A stretch of 64,000 bases of DNA from the NCBI GenBank assembly GCA_027559495.1, contig JAMXSV010000024.1, positions 496,001-560,000 on the forward strand, written 5' to 3'. The translations under genes were made by a program, and so were the position numbers. Within the stretch, counting starts at the first letter, position 1. Every line of letters begins with the position of its first letter. The DNA comes from Aurifilum marmelostoma. Its lineage: Eukaryota > Ascomycota > Sordariomycetes > Diaporthales > Cryphonectriaceae. Shown here piece after piece: positions 35,219 to 46,530 of this stretch. The notes beneath the pieces were generated by a model. That model was not told where the DNA came from, searched no databases, and worked only from the letters and a program-made list of their open reading frames with translations.

Positions 35219-38200
35219 ATGAGCTCCTCTACAGATCTTCCTACCACGGACGGCACCTTGCGCCAGCGTGTTGCGCCCTCGTCTGAGGCCACGCCGTCCT
35301 CTCCCGAACACAAGGTTGCTGCTGTTGAGGACTCCAAGTATTCAGACACCATTGATAGAGATGGTCAGGCTGCCCAGAATGCCGACACTGCAAAGTCAAG
35401 CAAGACCTATGGTCGCACCCCAGACGGCACAGGTAAGAATCAACCACACTTGATAAATAATATTGGACTTGTTTACTCTCCTTGGGAAACTTCCTTGGCG
35501 AACAATCAACACTGACCATTATCTGGGGGGAACTCTGCCCACCACACAGTTTTCATTGTCCCGACGACCCACGACATGGTCTCCCAGCTCTTCGATCCCC
35601 GTGAACCAAAGAACCTGTCTGATGCCATTGTGCTCGCCATCCTCGCCTTGCATGGCCTGGTGGCCTATCTGCTGCCGGCCGACCTGAGGAAGCCCATTGT
35701 CGCCGCCATCTTCATCTTCTGGAGGGCTTCTTATAACGTAGGCATCGGCGTCCTGCTCCAGCAGCAGTCCCATAGCAGGCTGATGGTGGCATTGGCAAGG
35801 CGTTGGAAGCTCTTTGTGAACCCCTCGACCGGCGAGAACCCACGCCCGGCCCTGTACCACTTTCTCAAGCGCGAGCTCGAGGCCAAGATCCCCGAGGACT
35901 ACAAGTTCGAGGAGGCCCCGCTTGAGTACAACACCTGGCTGGTCTTCCGCAGGCTTGTCGACCTGATCCTCATGTGCGACTTTGTGTCTTACTGTCTCTT
36001 CGCTGTCGTCTGTGCCCACGTCCCCGACGGCGAGACCCCGCTGCTGTTCCTGTGCCGCTGGTCCGTCGGCATCGCGCTCTTCCTCTTCAACCTCTGGGTC
36101 AAGCTGGATGCCCACCGCGTCGTCAAGGACTACGCGTGGTACTGGGGTGACTTCTTCTACCTGATCGACCAGGAGCTGACCTTCGATGGCGTCTTCGAGT
36201 GCGCACCTCATCCCATGTACTCGATCGGGTATGCCGGCTACTATGGCATCAGCGCCATGGCTGCCAGCTACGAGGTTCTCTTCATCTCCATCGCTGCCCA
36301 CCTGGCGCAGCTCGCCTTCCTGGTGGTCGTGGAGAACCCCCACATTGAGAAGACGTATAACCCACCCCCGCCGAGGTCTCGCTCCGGGACAGAGCGCGAG
36401 GAATCCTCGCTGCCCGTGGATGATTTGTCGAGGGAGGCACTGGCACCCGTGCACAACATCCTGGGCTTCAGAAACATTGACCTGTTCCGCTCAACCGACT
36501 ACTCTGTGTACGTGTTCTTCTGCTCCCCAACAGGGAGTCGTCTTCTCTGCCTGTCCGGAGGTCGTTCTGGACAGAAAGGATTCCCGTTCCCCGCCCGGAT
36601 GTGTATTGCGAGACCCAGTGCGTGAAGGCGTGACTTGTCCATCCAGAAGGAATGAGTGACTAATGTTCAACGTGACAGTATTGTGGCCTCGATTTACGTG
36701 GCCTTCCTGGCCCTGGTCACACCGTCCACTCCGACCTACCAGTTCCTCTTCTTCGTGCATGCCCTCTTGTGGCGCCTGTGGTACTGCATAGGAATCGGCA
36801 TCCTCTTGACCCTTCAGTCCAGGGAGAAGATGATCACCAGGCATTTTGTCAAGTATGGCGACGATGCCCTCGAGGCATGGCGCCAGTGGAAGGGGCTGTA
36901 TCACTTCAGCATGACCCTGAGCGTGGCGTCCTTCTGCGCTGTTTGCTGGAAGATGTACAGCATCCCAGAGGACTGGGCACACGGCTGGGTCCTGTTGCGG
37001 CATGTCATCGGCATCAGCCTGATTGCCCTGCAGATCTGGACCTTTGTCAGCGTCTACGACTCGCTCGGCGAGTTCGGGTGGTTCTACGGAGACTTCTTCT
37101 TCGACCACAAGGCAAAGCTGACGTACAAGTCCATCTATCGGTTTCTGAACAACCCGGAGCGGATCATCGGGCTGGCTGGACTCTGGGGCGCTGCGCTCAT
37201 GTGCTGGAGCAGGTCGATCGCCCTCTTTGCCCTCCTCAGCCAGATCCTTACCATGTGCTTCATCGAGTACGTCGAGCGGCCGCACATGCACAAGGTCTAC
37301 GGCTCTAATAACATCCGGGAAGAAGCCGGTCTGACCAAGTTCATCAAGAAGTCTCTTCCGCCTCCGGTCAAGTCGTGGTCGTCCAACGTGGACAAGGTCC
37401 TAGATGAGACGCGTAGCTTTGTCGACGATGTGATCGAGACGGCCGGGCCCATGCTGGCTACTGGCGTGTCAAGCATCGTCCGCGACACCACGGCGCTGTT
37501 CAATACCTATCCGGCTAGGCTGACCATCACAAGGCTGTCTCCTCAGCTCGCCGGCTTCAACCCCAAGGACTACTCCCTTCACGTCCAGGGCACCTCGGCG
37601 ACCTCCCCACTCAGTGAAAGAGCCACTGGAAAGGAGAGTCTCAATGCACGAGTGCCCAAGGACGTCAAGACGTGGGTCTTCGAGTACGGCGCTCCTATCA
37701 AGGTGAGGTGGAATGCACCGGCGAACCACAGCAAGCAGGACTGGGTCGGCCTTTACATGGTCACCGACAACCGCTCTCGAGAGCTTACCGAGGTATCGTC
37801 TTTGGGCCGCTGGGTTCCCACGTCGCCAGGCTTCTATGGGTCAAGCGACGGCATGGCGACCTCCGACGAGCCGGTGCCCAACTCCAACCTGGTCTGTGGG
37901 GAGATGGTCTTTGAGGGCGACAAGCTCTGGTGGACCCAGGGCACCTTTGAGTTCCGCTACCATCACGACGGCACACACCATGTCATGTCCATCAGCGAGC
38001 CTTTCGAGGTGCGCATCGCCCGCTTCGATAACGAGGAGGATGAGCATGTCATCGAGGCACATACCCAGGGAATGTATGAGCAGGCCATCGCCGAGGCCTT
38101 GTTGCCTGTGGTGCGCAACTGTCTTGACCGCGACCCGGACATTGCGCCCAACACGGTGGACGAGCGTTTTGGCAGCCATGTGGAGCGTGATTCCAAGTAT

Positions 38201-38485
38201 GCTAAGCGCGTAGTATATGCAATCCGGAACATGTTTGGCATCGAGTTTGCGCCGGCGGTCGTGCCGGCTGATGGAAACGTGCGGCGCCTCGCCTGGCGGG
38301 TCTGCAACGCCAAACAAGTTCTCGTGAGTAATCTCCGAATTGTTATGGAGATTCTTTTTGTTCTTTCGCCTCTGAAAGGGTTCATCTTGCTGACGTCGAT
38401 TGATTAGGCTCCCTACTCCATGTCCCATTCCAAGGGACCCTCGACGCCGACCACTGACAGATTCCCGGATGACCTCAAGGAGTGA
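35219..38485 (+). CDS. CHO2: Phosphatidylethanolamine N-methyltransferase
   Basis: ER membrane enzyme that makes the first SAM-dependent methylation of phosphatidylethanolamine on the route to phosphatidylcholine. Exons 35219-35432, 35550-36507, 36679-38323 and 38408-38485 join in phase to give 964 aa, the usual size for filamentous fungi. Many transmembrane segments are visible (LSDAIVLAILALHGLVAYLL, LFLCRWSVGIALFLFNLW, VLLRHVIGISLIALQIW and others). There are two PEMT-type repeats; the signature PHPMYSIGYAGYYG is at about residue 290, and the second half has the typical LVTPSTPTYQFLF and RQWKGLYHFSMTL. The soluble C-terminal part (KVRWNAPANHSKQDWVGLY) is characteristic of CHO2. Donors are GTAAGA, GTACGT and GTGAGT. 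The start MSSSTDLPTT is the first ATG in frame. It is convergent with FYV7. Confidence 0.95.
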
Positions 38486-39040
38486 GTGCATCTTTTACGA
38501 TCCGAGCAATTGTGGTGACGTGAACATACAATCGTGATTCAGTACAAACAACAAAAAAGCAGACAAAGGCGCCGAGGTGCGCGTGTGCATATTGACAACA
38601 CAGCATGAGAAGCGTTTTGCCCTTCTGAGGGAGGAAAGAAAAGTACGAGCGAGGCCTGTTGCGGTCTCGTGGCATGACTGTGGGTGATGAGCTCGTGAGA
38701 GGAGATACCACTTCTTTATATATTCGCAAAACTTGGTGCGCAACTACTAGCAATACTCCATGAGTGGAAAAGCAAAGTGCAAATGAAATATGCATTGAGT
38801 AGACTCTTCTACAATAAATACATCTTTATACCATAAGAAACATGGTTGATCATCCCATTTGGTACATATCCGGCTCATGTGGCCTTGTGCGCACAGCTTG
38901 GTTGACACTGTCACGTTGCTGCTGGGGGAGGGGTAAAAAGTCGTTTCCCCTCCTTGTCTCGCTGGGTATCATAATAAAAGTGGCAGGTTGCAATGTCTCG
39001 TCCCGATAGTCATATTCGTCTTTAAGGAGCAGTAGCGCCC
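38486..39040. other. Convergent 3' intergenic region
   Basis: 0.55 kb between the stops of CHO2 (+) and FYV7 (-). AT-rich 3'UTR-like sequence (38700-38850) with ATAAATA/AATAAA-type motifs. No other feature is seen. Confidence 0.6.
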
Positions 39041-39718
39041 TCAAGCAGTCCCGCCGACCATCCTCTTGACCTTGTCCAGCAGCACATGGCTCTCCCGCCC
39101 AAGCTTATGCTTGGCGTTCCTCTGCTGCTGGTGCTGTCGACCACCGCCACCACCCCGACTCGGTTTGATCCCCCGTGCCTTGAGCATGGCCCTCCGCGTC
39201 TTCTCCCGCTCGGCAACCTTGAAGGCGCGTTCCTCCTCGCGCCGTCTCTGCTCTGCCGCGCGGGCCTCCGCCTCGGCCTTCTTCCGCGAGCCCTCTTGTA
39301 GGGCCTTCTCGTAGTAGTCTGGTCGGCGGGCGCGGTTGGGGTTCCTCTGCTTCCTCTCGCGGCGAGGCGGGGCCTCGCCGTCAGCGTAGCCGGCACCTGG
39401 ATTCGGGTCGTCTGCTTGTTGTTCGTCGAGGAGAGCCTGACGCTCTGGGTGGATCTGGGGCTCGGCTTCTTCGTCGTGGGAGGACGCCGCTGGTTTCCTC
39501 TCCTTCTCCTGCTGGTCTATCTCTGCCCTGACCTTCCTGTAGGCCTTCTTGACCTTGGCCTTGTGGATGAGGTCTTCCTTGATCTTGGTGTTCTTCCTGC
39601 GCCAGGCGCCGTCTGGGAGGTTCTCTGGCCCGACGCGGAAACCCTTTCGCTTCTTGGGCTCCGGGTTGGGGCTGGTGGATGAGGGGTCGACGTCTTGATG
39701 GGGGCGTTTGGGTGCCAT
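39041..39718 (-). CDS. FYV7: rRNA-processing protein FYV7
   Basis: Small nucleolar protein needed for 35S pre-rRNA processing and 40S subunit formation. Single exon, 225 aa. The N-terminus MAPKRPHQDVD leads into KKRKGFRVGPENLPDG and then KIKEDLIHKAKVKKAYRKV, the start of the FYV7/TAP26 domain. The C-terminal half has the family's PDYYEKALQEGSRKKAEAE, followed by REKTRRAMLKARG and a Gly/Gln-rich basic tail. The composition is about a third Lys/Arg/Glu, mostly helical, with nuclear-localisation-like basic clusters. It shares a 728-bp divergent promoter with IDH2. Length (150-230 aa in fungi) fits. The start is the first ATG of the frame and is supported by the conserved N-terminus. Confidence 0.88.
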   Translation of the reverse strand: MAPKRPHQDVDPSSTSPNPEPKKRKGFRVGPENLPDGAWRRKNTKIKEDLIHKAKVKKAYRKVRAEIDQQEKERKPAASSHDEEAEPQIHPERQALLDEQQADDPNPGAGYADGEAPPRRERKQRNPNRARRPDYYEKALQEGSRKKAEAEARAAEQRRREEERAFKVAEREKTRRAMLKARGIKPSRGGGGGRQHQQQRNAKHKLGRESHVLLDKVKRMVGGTA

Positions 39719-40446
39719 TGTGAAGGATGGCTATGTCTTGATGTGGTTGTGGATGGTGGTGGGTGGGCAGTTGTTGCTGCTGTCTCCTCCAAAAAGTTCA
39801 CAAGGGTTCTAATTTTTGGGTTCGATAAGAAATGTAATACAGCTTATCTGTGCTGGTGGTACACAGTACTATGCCTGCAGTAATGCAGGTGGGACCTTGA
39901 TGGACAAGAAAAAGAGACACCAAACCCTTGTAAGAGCTGGGGACTATTTTTTCTCCCGATGAATTATTTTTATTTTTTAATTCTTGTACTGGGACGCGAG
40001 TTTGAGAGTGGCAGCAGAGAACGGGCTCGCGGCCTCGGCTCCAAGCCAGCAAACCTTTGGGCCGATCCGAGTCGGGTATATTCGGCCAAGTCGGATTAAG
40101 AGCTCTAAATAGCGCATTCATACCCTGGCGGGTGAATCTTTTTAGCGGCTGGCAACAGAAAGAGCCCCCCCCAGGGTGTGCTCCGCAGCCGAGAGTCTCA
40201 GGCTTTTTGGGGGAAGAGAGAGTTGGTAGCAACGCAGCAGTGAAGAGATAGCTTCCACATCTTTATCCTCGCCTCCCACCACCAAGAAATATCACCGCCG
40301 ACGACTTCTCTACCCTCTACAAACAACCCTCCCCCTCTCCCTCTTTCTCTCCCCTCCCCTCACCGACGACAGAATCGTACCTACCACTCTTCATTGTCTG
40401 TTTTTTTCTTCTTCTCAATTCATACCTAGCACTGCTCTGACCCAAG
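39719..40446. promoter_or_regulatory. Divergent promoter region of FYV7 and IDH2
   Basis: 728 bp between two divergent starts. Towards IDH2 it ends in a CT-rich leader (40320-40400) typical of highly expressed fungal genes. A T-rich tract lies at 39948-39985. No gene is inside. Co-regulation of the pair is possible but not shown. Confidence 0.5.
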
Positions 40447-41613
40447 ATGCTGGCCGTTCGATCCATTGCTGGCCCCGCGCGGCGCCAGTTCGTCAGTGCA
40501 GCTCCCCGCGCCGCGACTCCCTTCGTCCTCGCCCAGACACAGCGCCAGACCAGGAGGTGGGCTTCCGACGACTCCAAGGTGGCCAAGTACAACGGCGTCA
40601 AGGACAGCAATGGCAACTACCCCGTGTCGCTGATCGAGGGTGACGGTATCGGCCCCGAGATCTCGCAGGCAGTCAAGGACATCTTTGCCGCGGCCAAGGC
40701 GCCCGTGTCGTGGGAGCCCGTCGACGTCACGCCCATCCTCAAGGACGGGCGCACCGCGATCCCCGACTCGGCCATCGAGAGCATCGAGCGCAACAAGGTG
40801 GCCCTCAAGGGACCCCTGGCCACGCCCGTCGGCAAGGGCCACGTCTCGCTCAACCTGACGCTCCGCCGCACCTTCAACCTGTTTGCCAACCTGCGGCCCT
40901 GCCGCTCCGTCGCCGGCTACAAGACCCCCTACGACGGCGTCGACACCGTCCTGATCCGCGAGAACACCGAGGGCGAGTACTCTGGCATCGAGCACACCGT
41001 GGTCGACGGCGTGGTGCAGAGCATCAAGCTCATCACCCGCGAGGCGTCGGAGCGCGTCCTGCGCTTCGCCTTCCAGCACGCCCAGGAGATCGGCCGCAAC
41101 AAGGTGCGCGTCGTGCACAAGGCCACCATCATGAAGCTGTCGGACGGCCTGTTCCTGTCCACGGCCCACGACGTGGCCAAGGAGTTCCCCGGCATCGAGC
41201 TCGACTCTGAGCTGCTCGACAACACCTGCCTCAAGATGACCACCGACCCCCTCCCCTACAACGACAAGGTCCTGGTCATGCCCAACCTGTACGGTGACAT
41301 CCTGTCCGACATGTGCGCCGGTCTGATCGGCGGCCTGGGCCTGACCCCCTCGGGCAACATTGGCGACGAGTGCTCCATCTTCGAGGCCGTCCACGGCTCC
41401 GCCCCCGACATTGCCGGCAAGGGCCTGGCCAACCCCACCGCCCTGCTCCTGTCCTCCATGATGATGCTGCGGCACATGGGCCTGGGCGACTACGCCGACC
41501 GCATCGAGAAGGCTGCCTTTGCTACCCTGGCCGAGGGCAAGACCCTGACTGGTGACCTGGGCGGCCAGGCCAAGACCCACGAGTTCGCCGGCGCCATCAT
41601 CGAGAAGCTGTAG
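40447..41613 (+). CDS. IDH2: NAD-dependent isocitrate dehydrogenase, catalytic subunit 2
   Basis: TCA-cycle enzyme of the mitochondrial matrix; oxidative decarboxylation of isocitrate to 2-oxoglutarate with NAD+, as an IDH1/IDH2 hetero-octamer. Intronless, 388 aa. The presequence is Arg/Ala-rich (MLAVRSIAGPARRQF) and likely cleaved near RRW-AS. GEGDGIGPE-type start of the fold is seen as LIEGDGIGPEI (about 63-72). Substrate-site residues: SLNLTLRRTFNLFANLRP (134-151), RENTEGEYSG with the catalytic Tyr (about 178), VHKATIMK with the catalytic Lys (about 225), and the metal-binding Asp residues of NLYGDILSD (290-298). NAD-site HGSAPDIAGKGLANP follows. Intact catalytic residues and the wording of these blocks match IDH2 rather than the regulatory IDH1. 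Strong GC3 bias suggests high expression and explains the long shadow frame on the other strand. Confidence 0.96.
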   Translation: MLAVRSIAGPARRQFVSAAPRAATPFVLAQTQRQTRRWASDDSKVAKYNGVKDSNGNYPVSLIEGDGIGPEISQAVKDIFAAAKAPVSWEPVDVTPILKDGRTAIPDSAIESIERNKVALKGPLATPVGKGHVSLNLTLRRTFNLFANLRPCRSVAGYKTPYDGVDTVLIRENTEGEYSGIEHTVVDGVVQSIKLITREASERVLRFAFQHAQEIGRNKVRVVHKATIMKLSDGLFLSTAHDVAKEFPGIELDSELLDNTCLKMTTDPLPYNDKVLVMPNLYGDILSDMCAGLIGGLGLTPSGNIGDECSIFEAVHGSAPDIAGKGLANPTALLLSSMMMLRHMGLGDYADRIEKAAFATLAEGKTLTGDLGGQAKTHEFAGAIIEKL

Positions 41614-44017
41614 ACGCCATGGTCCTCTGCGGTTATGAACAGCAAGAAGGAGGCGGAGGATCACTACACCTCATATGACGCGGGCGATACTGGAGATCGA
41701 CAAATCCCAACGCACTTACTAGAATGAAAGAAGCAGAAAAATGGAAACCTCTACACGGTCACTCTCAGAGATGTGATGATTATTATCATCAACAATATCG
41801 TCTGGTGGGCAACCGGGCCGACATATGGAGGAAGAAGAGCACGGAGTGTAGGTGGGAGGGGACCGGGGAAATGGGTGGCACTTTTCCTTTGCTGAATAGA
41901 AGGTGGAAACAAGAGAACAAAAATATACACACGCATGCAGCATCTTACGGCGCCTCGTCAATGGTGGTGGTGGTTCTTCTCCGTTGACAAGAAGGGACAG
42001 GATGTGGAAAGGATACACCTCACGGTTCGATTTTCTGTTTTTGAAGCACCGGAGAGAGGTGAAGGGGGGCGCCTTGCTCGGAGAGGAGGAATCAGCAGAC
42101 TGCTGAACGAGGAGGGAACTGTAGACTGTACATCATGTAGTTCTACAAATGCATTAAGTTTATTTCAAAACAACCATGACTGCATGTTTTCTGTCCGACT
42201 ATCTTTGGTCACAAGTCTTTCCTCCTCTCTTTTTTTTCTCTCTCGGCCTATTGCTTTTCGACCGCCCTTGTCATGGTTGAGAGAACCTGAAACATTGTAC
42301 ATGTTGTGCATTGTAAATAAGCATCCTGCTCCCGAGTGAAGAGGGGGGGGGGGGGGAAGGAAGAAAAGAGGTCGAGATGAAAATGACTAAGATGCAGTTT
42401 TGAGTTGGGCCCCTGGTGCAGTGAGCGATTGGATCTCATCACACAGGCGAGTTTGCGCTGTCAGTGGTGTTAGAGGTTGATCTAATTAGGGAACGAGTGG
42501 TGGGGAGGGTTCCTTGTCCAACATGACCTGAGGACGGGACCGCATTTCTATTTCACGGGCATCATAAATATAGATAGCAGTTGACGCTGAACTAGCAACG
42601 AGGAGATCCTGTCTTGAGCTGTTGCTGTGCGGTGCTTGTCTTCTGGTACGAGTTTTCCAAATAGCGTGTATTGAGCACAATTTAGAGAGTTTGAGTGAGT
42701 ATGCATCGTTCCATTGAGAGAATGCATACATATATTACTTACTGTATGCACGGTAGAATACGGCCGGGATCCGTGCATCCAATCCATGTATGAGTCCTCC
42801 GCTTCCGGCGGGTCATTACCTACAGTGAAATCATGGGTCTTGCTCAGCTCTTTCCCTCTCTTACGACTTACATACAAACGGCAGCAGCGAGGGTCGATCA
42901 CTGATCAAGGATAACCCATTTGATCAAAAACTTGACTCACACCTTCTTTTCCAGGAGCAACACAATAAATGCATGATTAAGACAACAACCACTCACTCAA
43001 TCACTCACGCATTGACTTCTGCCCTGACTTTTGACCTTTTTTGACCTTTGCATCCATTCCGCAGGCCACCTTTTATCGCCGTCTCATGCTGTGATCCCGG
43101 GCCTTCGTTTCGTTCGAGGCTCTGGGGCTTGCAGATCCGCCCGGCCCCTGTGATGATGTTATTATTGAATGCGCACATGACGACAACTCCCTGCTCCATT
43201 ACCACTGCCGACGAGTACATACTTTAGCCTCAACCTCACCCGAGACAGACCACCAGCGGCCGGGACAACGACGACCACAGCAGACACACCGATCAAGGAA
43301 CCAAAACCCAGGGGAGAGAACCCCCCGATTTAGACCATCCACCCTCGTGCGACACAATCCAAAAAAGATCCTCTCACGGAATCCCATAGCTTACCCTTCC
43401 TCCAACCTCTTACTATCTCACCAGAATCCCCTCCTAAAACGGCAGCATTCTCTCACATTTTGGTCAGAGACACGGGGCTCCGTTGGATTCGCAACCCGGC
43501 GCGAACACTCCATCTCTCTTGGCGTCTGCCCTTTCTATCTTTTGTTCTCTTTCTTACTTTTCATTGTACTGTACGACAGCCAACCTCTCCACTCACTCAG
43601 CAGCCTGCGGACCCGAGGAGCCGCCAACGCTGCCGCTCTTTGACCCTTGCGGCGGTTGGCAGTAGGCAGGCTGTGGGTTTTGGATGACCACCCGGCCCGA
43701 TACGACGACCACTTTCATTCGGTAGAGAAAAGGGCAGGGAGAGGGACACACACAGAGATAGTGTGTATCTGTATGAGAGTGAAAGAGTTGGGGAAATCAA
43801 GATATCTCCAGCGAATAGCCCACCCGTGGTCTTGAAAAGGACCCTGGGTGGTCAAACCCCCTCCTCCTGCCCCTCCCCTTCAACGACTGCCCATTCTTGC
43901 TCCGGGAACCGGGTTTCTTCCTCTCTTCTACAAGTTTCGAACCGGGAATCGTCTCTATCTCTGCGTTTGCACTCTGGCAGGCAACAAAGAGAAACAACTA
44001 CAAGATCCCCACCCAGG
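41614..44017. other. Intergenic region, 2.4 kb
   Basis: 3' flank of IDH2 and long promoter/leader of the ATOS-like gene. It has GGT-rich and poly-G stretches (41960-41975, 42340-42356). The part from about 43.2 kb on is pyrimidine-rich and leader-like. No supported gene or RNA. Confidence 0.55.
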
Positions 44018-46530
44018 ATGCCCTTCTTCCGAGAGAGCTACGACGACGATGACGTCCGTCCGCCGCCGGCTACCGAAGCCGAGGTCGTCTCCCGACCACT
44101 TCCAATCCACGGCCTGCGTCACTCGAGGAGACATGCTCCCACCTCTGAACACCTGGGACGCGGGCTTTCTGAGGAGAGCATACGGACCGACCTCTGTGAG
44201 GGTCCCCTCCCAGATGACCTCGACATCATCCGAACGAGCCACCCCGAGCCGGAACGGTACGTCACGGCCGCCACTTCGGACCGGGCAGAGCTGATTGAGC
44301 GCCTCAAGAGGGGGGAGAGCCCTACCTGGGTGCCTGCTCGAAAGGTAAACGCTTTCTCTACGTCGATCTCAACAAATTGAGCTGGGGATTGCTGACTCAA
44401 ACCTGTAGCACGACTCTCTCTTCCCTCAAGATGGGTCACGCGACCACCCGCCCAGCCCTCGCCCGAGGTCGAGAGGCTCCCCAGGACTCCTCACCGCTTC
44501 CATGACCAAGGACACGACGAATCCCGAGCAGACACAAGAGACGGAACGGGCAGACAGGATGCAGGAAGGCCTGAACATAGAGCGGCCCAGGTCGGCTCTA
44601 CATAGCGGAGACTTCACACAACATACGTCTACACCGCGGTATGATGAAGCAGGGCGGCGGGACAGGGAGGAGGGAGAGGAGGACCGGCAGAGGGAGGCCT
44701 GCCACTCAGACAGGCACTCTTCTTCATGGCTTGCCACATCACCGCCGAGAGACTTCACGACGTTCAGATACAAGAGCCGGACGACCCCCTTCCCAGATCT
44801 TCCCCCATCCCAGGCAGAATATAGATCCTCGCCGCCATCGCTCTCGTCGTCGCTGTCGTCAAGCTTCGTCTTCAAACATCCTACCAGCCCCCCTGGTCCA
44901 GTCCGAGAGCAACGACGACCTCAGTATACACGCCATGGAGCTCGACCCCAGCACGCCGAGCAGGATGCCCCGGAGGCAGACCCTGCACACGTTCCACTCT
45001 CAGAACATGCCCGTCACCGCGCAGCGGATCCCGACTTCGATGTGCCGGGAGAGCACGCTGCCCTATCAGGCCCACCAGCCAAGGAAGTCTCTCACGTCTG
45101 TGCCCGTGTCTGGACGCTTCATGGCCTCGTCATTGTCGCCTCAGAAGATCTCTCCCTACGCCGTCTCCAGGAGACCCTCTGTGGCCCTCGACTCGTCATC
45201 CCCCCTGCAGCGGACCTCCATGGTGGGCTCGTATGAAGAGAGCATCCTGCGGGGCAGGATGTCCACCTCGCCCTCCAAGCCTCTGGACTTCCTCGCCCAG
45301 ATCGGCGTGCTGGGGTTGGGCAACTGCAAAAGCAGCCTCCGCTGCCCAGCCCATGTCACCCTGCCCTTCCCTGCCGTCTTCTACAGCTACGCCAGCACCC
45401 CTCACGGCCGCTCCAAGAGCGACGACGGCCCCAGTCCGTACGTGGGTTCCATCGATCTGGAGAACGGCCTGCCCAACAATCTAGAAGGCTCGAGAGCGCG
45501 GCGTAGGTCTGGGCAAAGGGAGAGGGGAAGCGGCGGTCGGCGGTCCAGAGCTAACAGCGTCGGGCCGGACGTCGAGATGGGCGGTGTGGATGATAGCCAT
45601 CATAGCCAGCGCATACCAGACTCGCGCGAGGTGGCTAAGCACCGCCGGCGGGCGGGCTCGTCCTCGCCCAGGGCCCCACCAGGCGGCAGCTACCGTATCC
45701 CCGAGAAGGGCCAGATCCAGATCATCATCAAGAACCAGAACAAGACCGCCGTCAAGCTCTTTCTTGTGCCGTACGACCTCGCTGGCATGGAGGCCGGAAC
45801 AAAAACCTTCATCCGTCAGCGGGCTTATGTCGGCGGGCCCATAGCTACTGACAAAGCTCAAACGACGACGACGACGACGACGACGACGACTATTGACGCC
45901 GTCGAGGAGAAGGAGGAGAAGCCCGTCCTGCGGTACCTCGTCCACCTACACATCTGCTGCCCTGCCAAGGGGAGATTCTATCTGTACAAATCCATCCGCG
46001 TGGTCTTCGCCAACCGCGTACCAGACGGCAAGGAGAGGCTGCGCAACGAGATTACCCTCCCGGAGCCGCGGTTCACGCCATACAAGGCCACCCGCGTCAT
46101 GCAGCACCAGCAGCACCAGCATCCGAGGCCAGCGCCGTCATCGTCGTTGCACCAGCGGTCGTCAGGCCCCGGGTTCTCCTTGGGGCAGGTCGATGCTGGG
46201 CGAGTGCTATCAGACCTCCCGGCCTTTGACGTGAGGAGGCGGGCGGCGAGCGTACAGGGTCATGGGCCGTCAGCAACGGCGGCAGTGGTGTCATCACCGC
46301 CTGCGCCGTCTGTGGCCGGGTTCGTCCCGCTGAACTTCTCCAAGAAGGGCGAGATCGCCCTGGTCAATGGCGCTGCTCCTGCTGGACCCAGTGGGATTGG
46401 CTCTGCCTTGAATGGTGGTGTCGCGGCGGCGGAGAGTCTGTTGTCGATGCGGCTGCGGTTGCTGGGAATGCAGGGCGTTTGCCGTGGTGAGATGGATCAG
46501 GAAGAGGGGCCCGCTAATGGTGGACATTGA
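44018..46530 (+). CDS. ATOS-like / meiotic chromosome-segregation domain protein, frame broken at a C6 run
   Basis: Fungal member of the FAM214/Atos family, which combines an Atos-like conserved domain (DUF4210) with a 'chromosome segregation during meiosis' domain. Members have been linked to transcription or meiosis; the role here is inferred. Exon 1 is 44018-44344 and exon 2 is 44409-46530 (GTAAAC donor, GCTGACT branch, TAG acceptor). The DUF4210 block reads MVGSYEESILRGRMSTSPSK and then PLDFLAQIGVLGLG...CKSSLRCPAHVTLPFPAVFY. The second domain has IPEKGQIQIIIKNQNKTAVK, then FLVPYDLAGMEAGTKTFIRQ and KGRFYLYKSIRVVFANRVP. The frame shifts +1 at six Cs (44888-44893), between HPTSP and LVQSESNDDLS; with five Cs it is one 815-residue frame. 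An (ACG)n repeat encodes poly-Thr between the two halves of the second domain. Confidence 0.85.
45862..45890 (+). repeat. (ACG)n coding microsatellite (poly-Thr)
   Basis: About ten ACG codons encode a Thr run inside the C-terminal domain of the ATOS-like protein. Pure repeat units make it prone to slippage in multiples of three, changing loop length without breaking frame. Confidence 0.85.

Noticed and set aside
40426..41664. 412-codon frame on the strand opposite IDH2
   Set aside because: A shadow of the strong GC3 codon bias of IDH2; low-complexity Gly/Val/Asp text with no fold or family match.
43920..43955. TTCGAA-containing stretch resembling a tRNA T-arm on the minus strand
   Set aside because: The flanking bases do not pair into a T stem and no acceptor or anticodon arm is present. 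Other TTCGA sites (52437, 58890, 62408) fail the same test.
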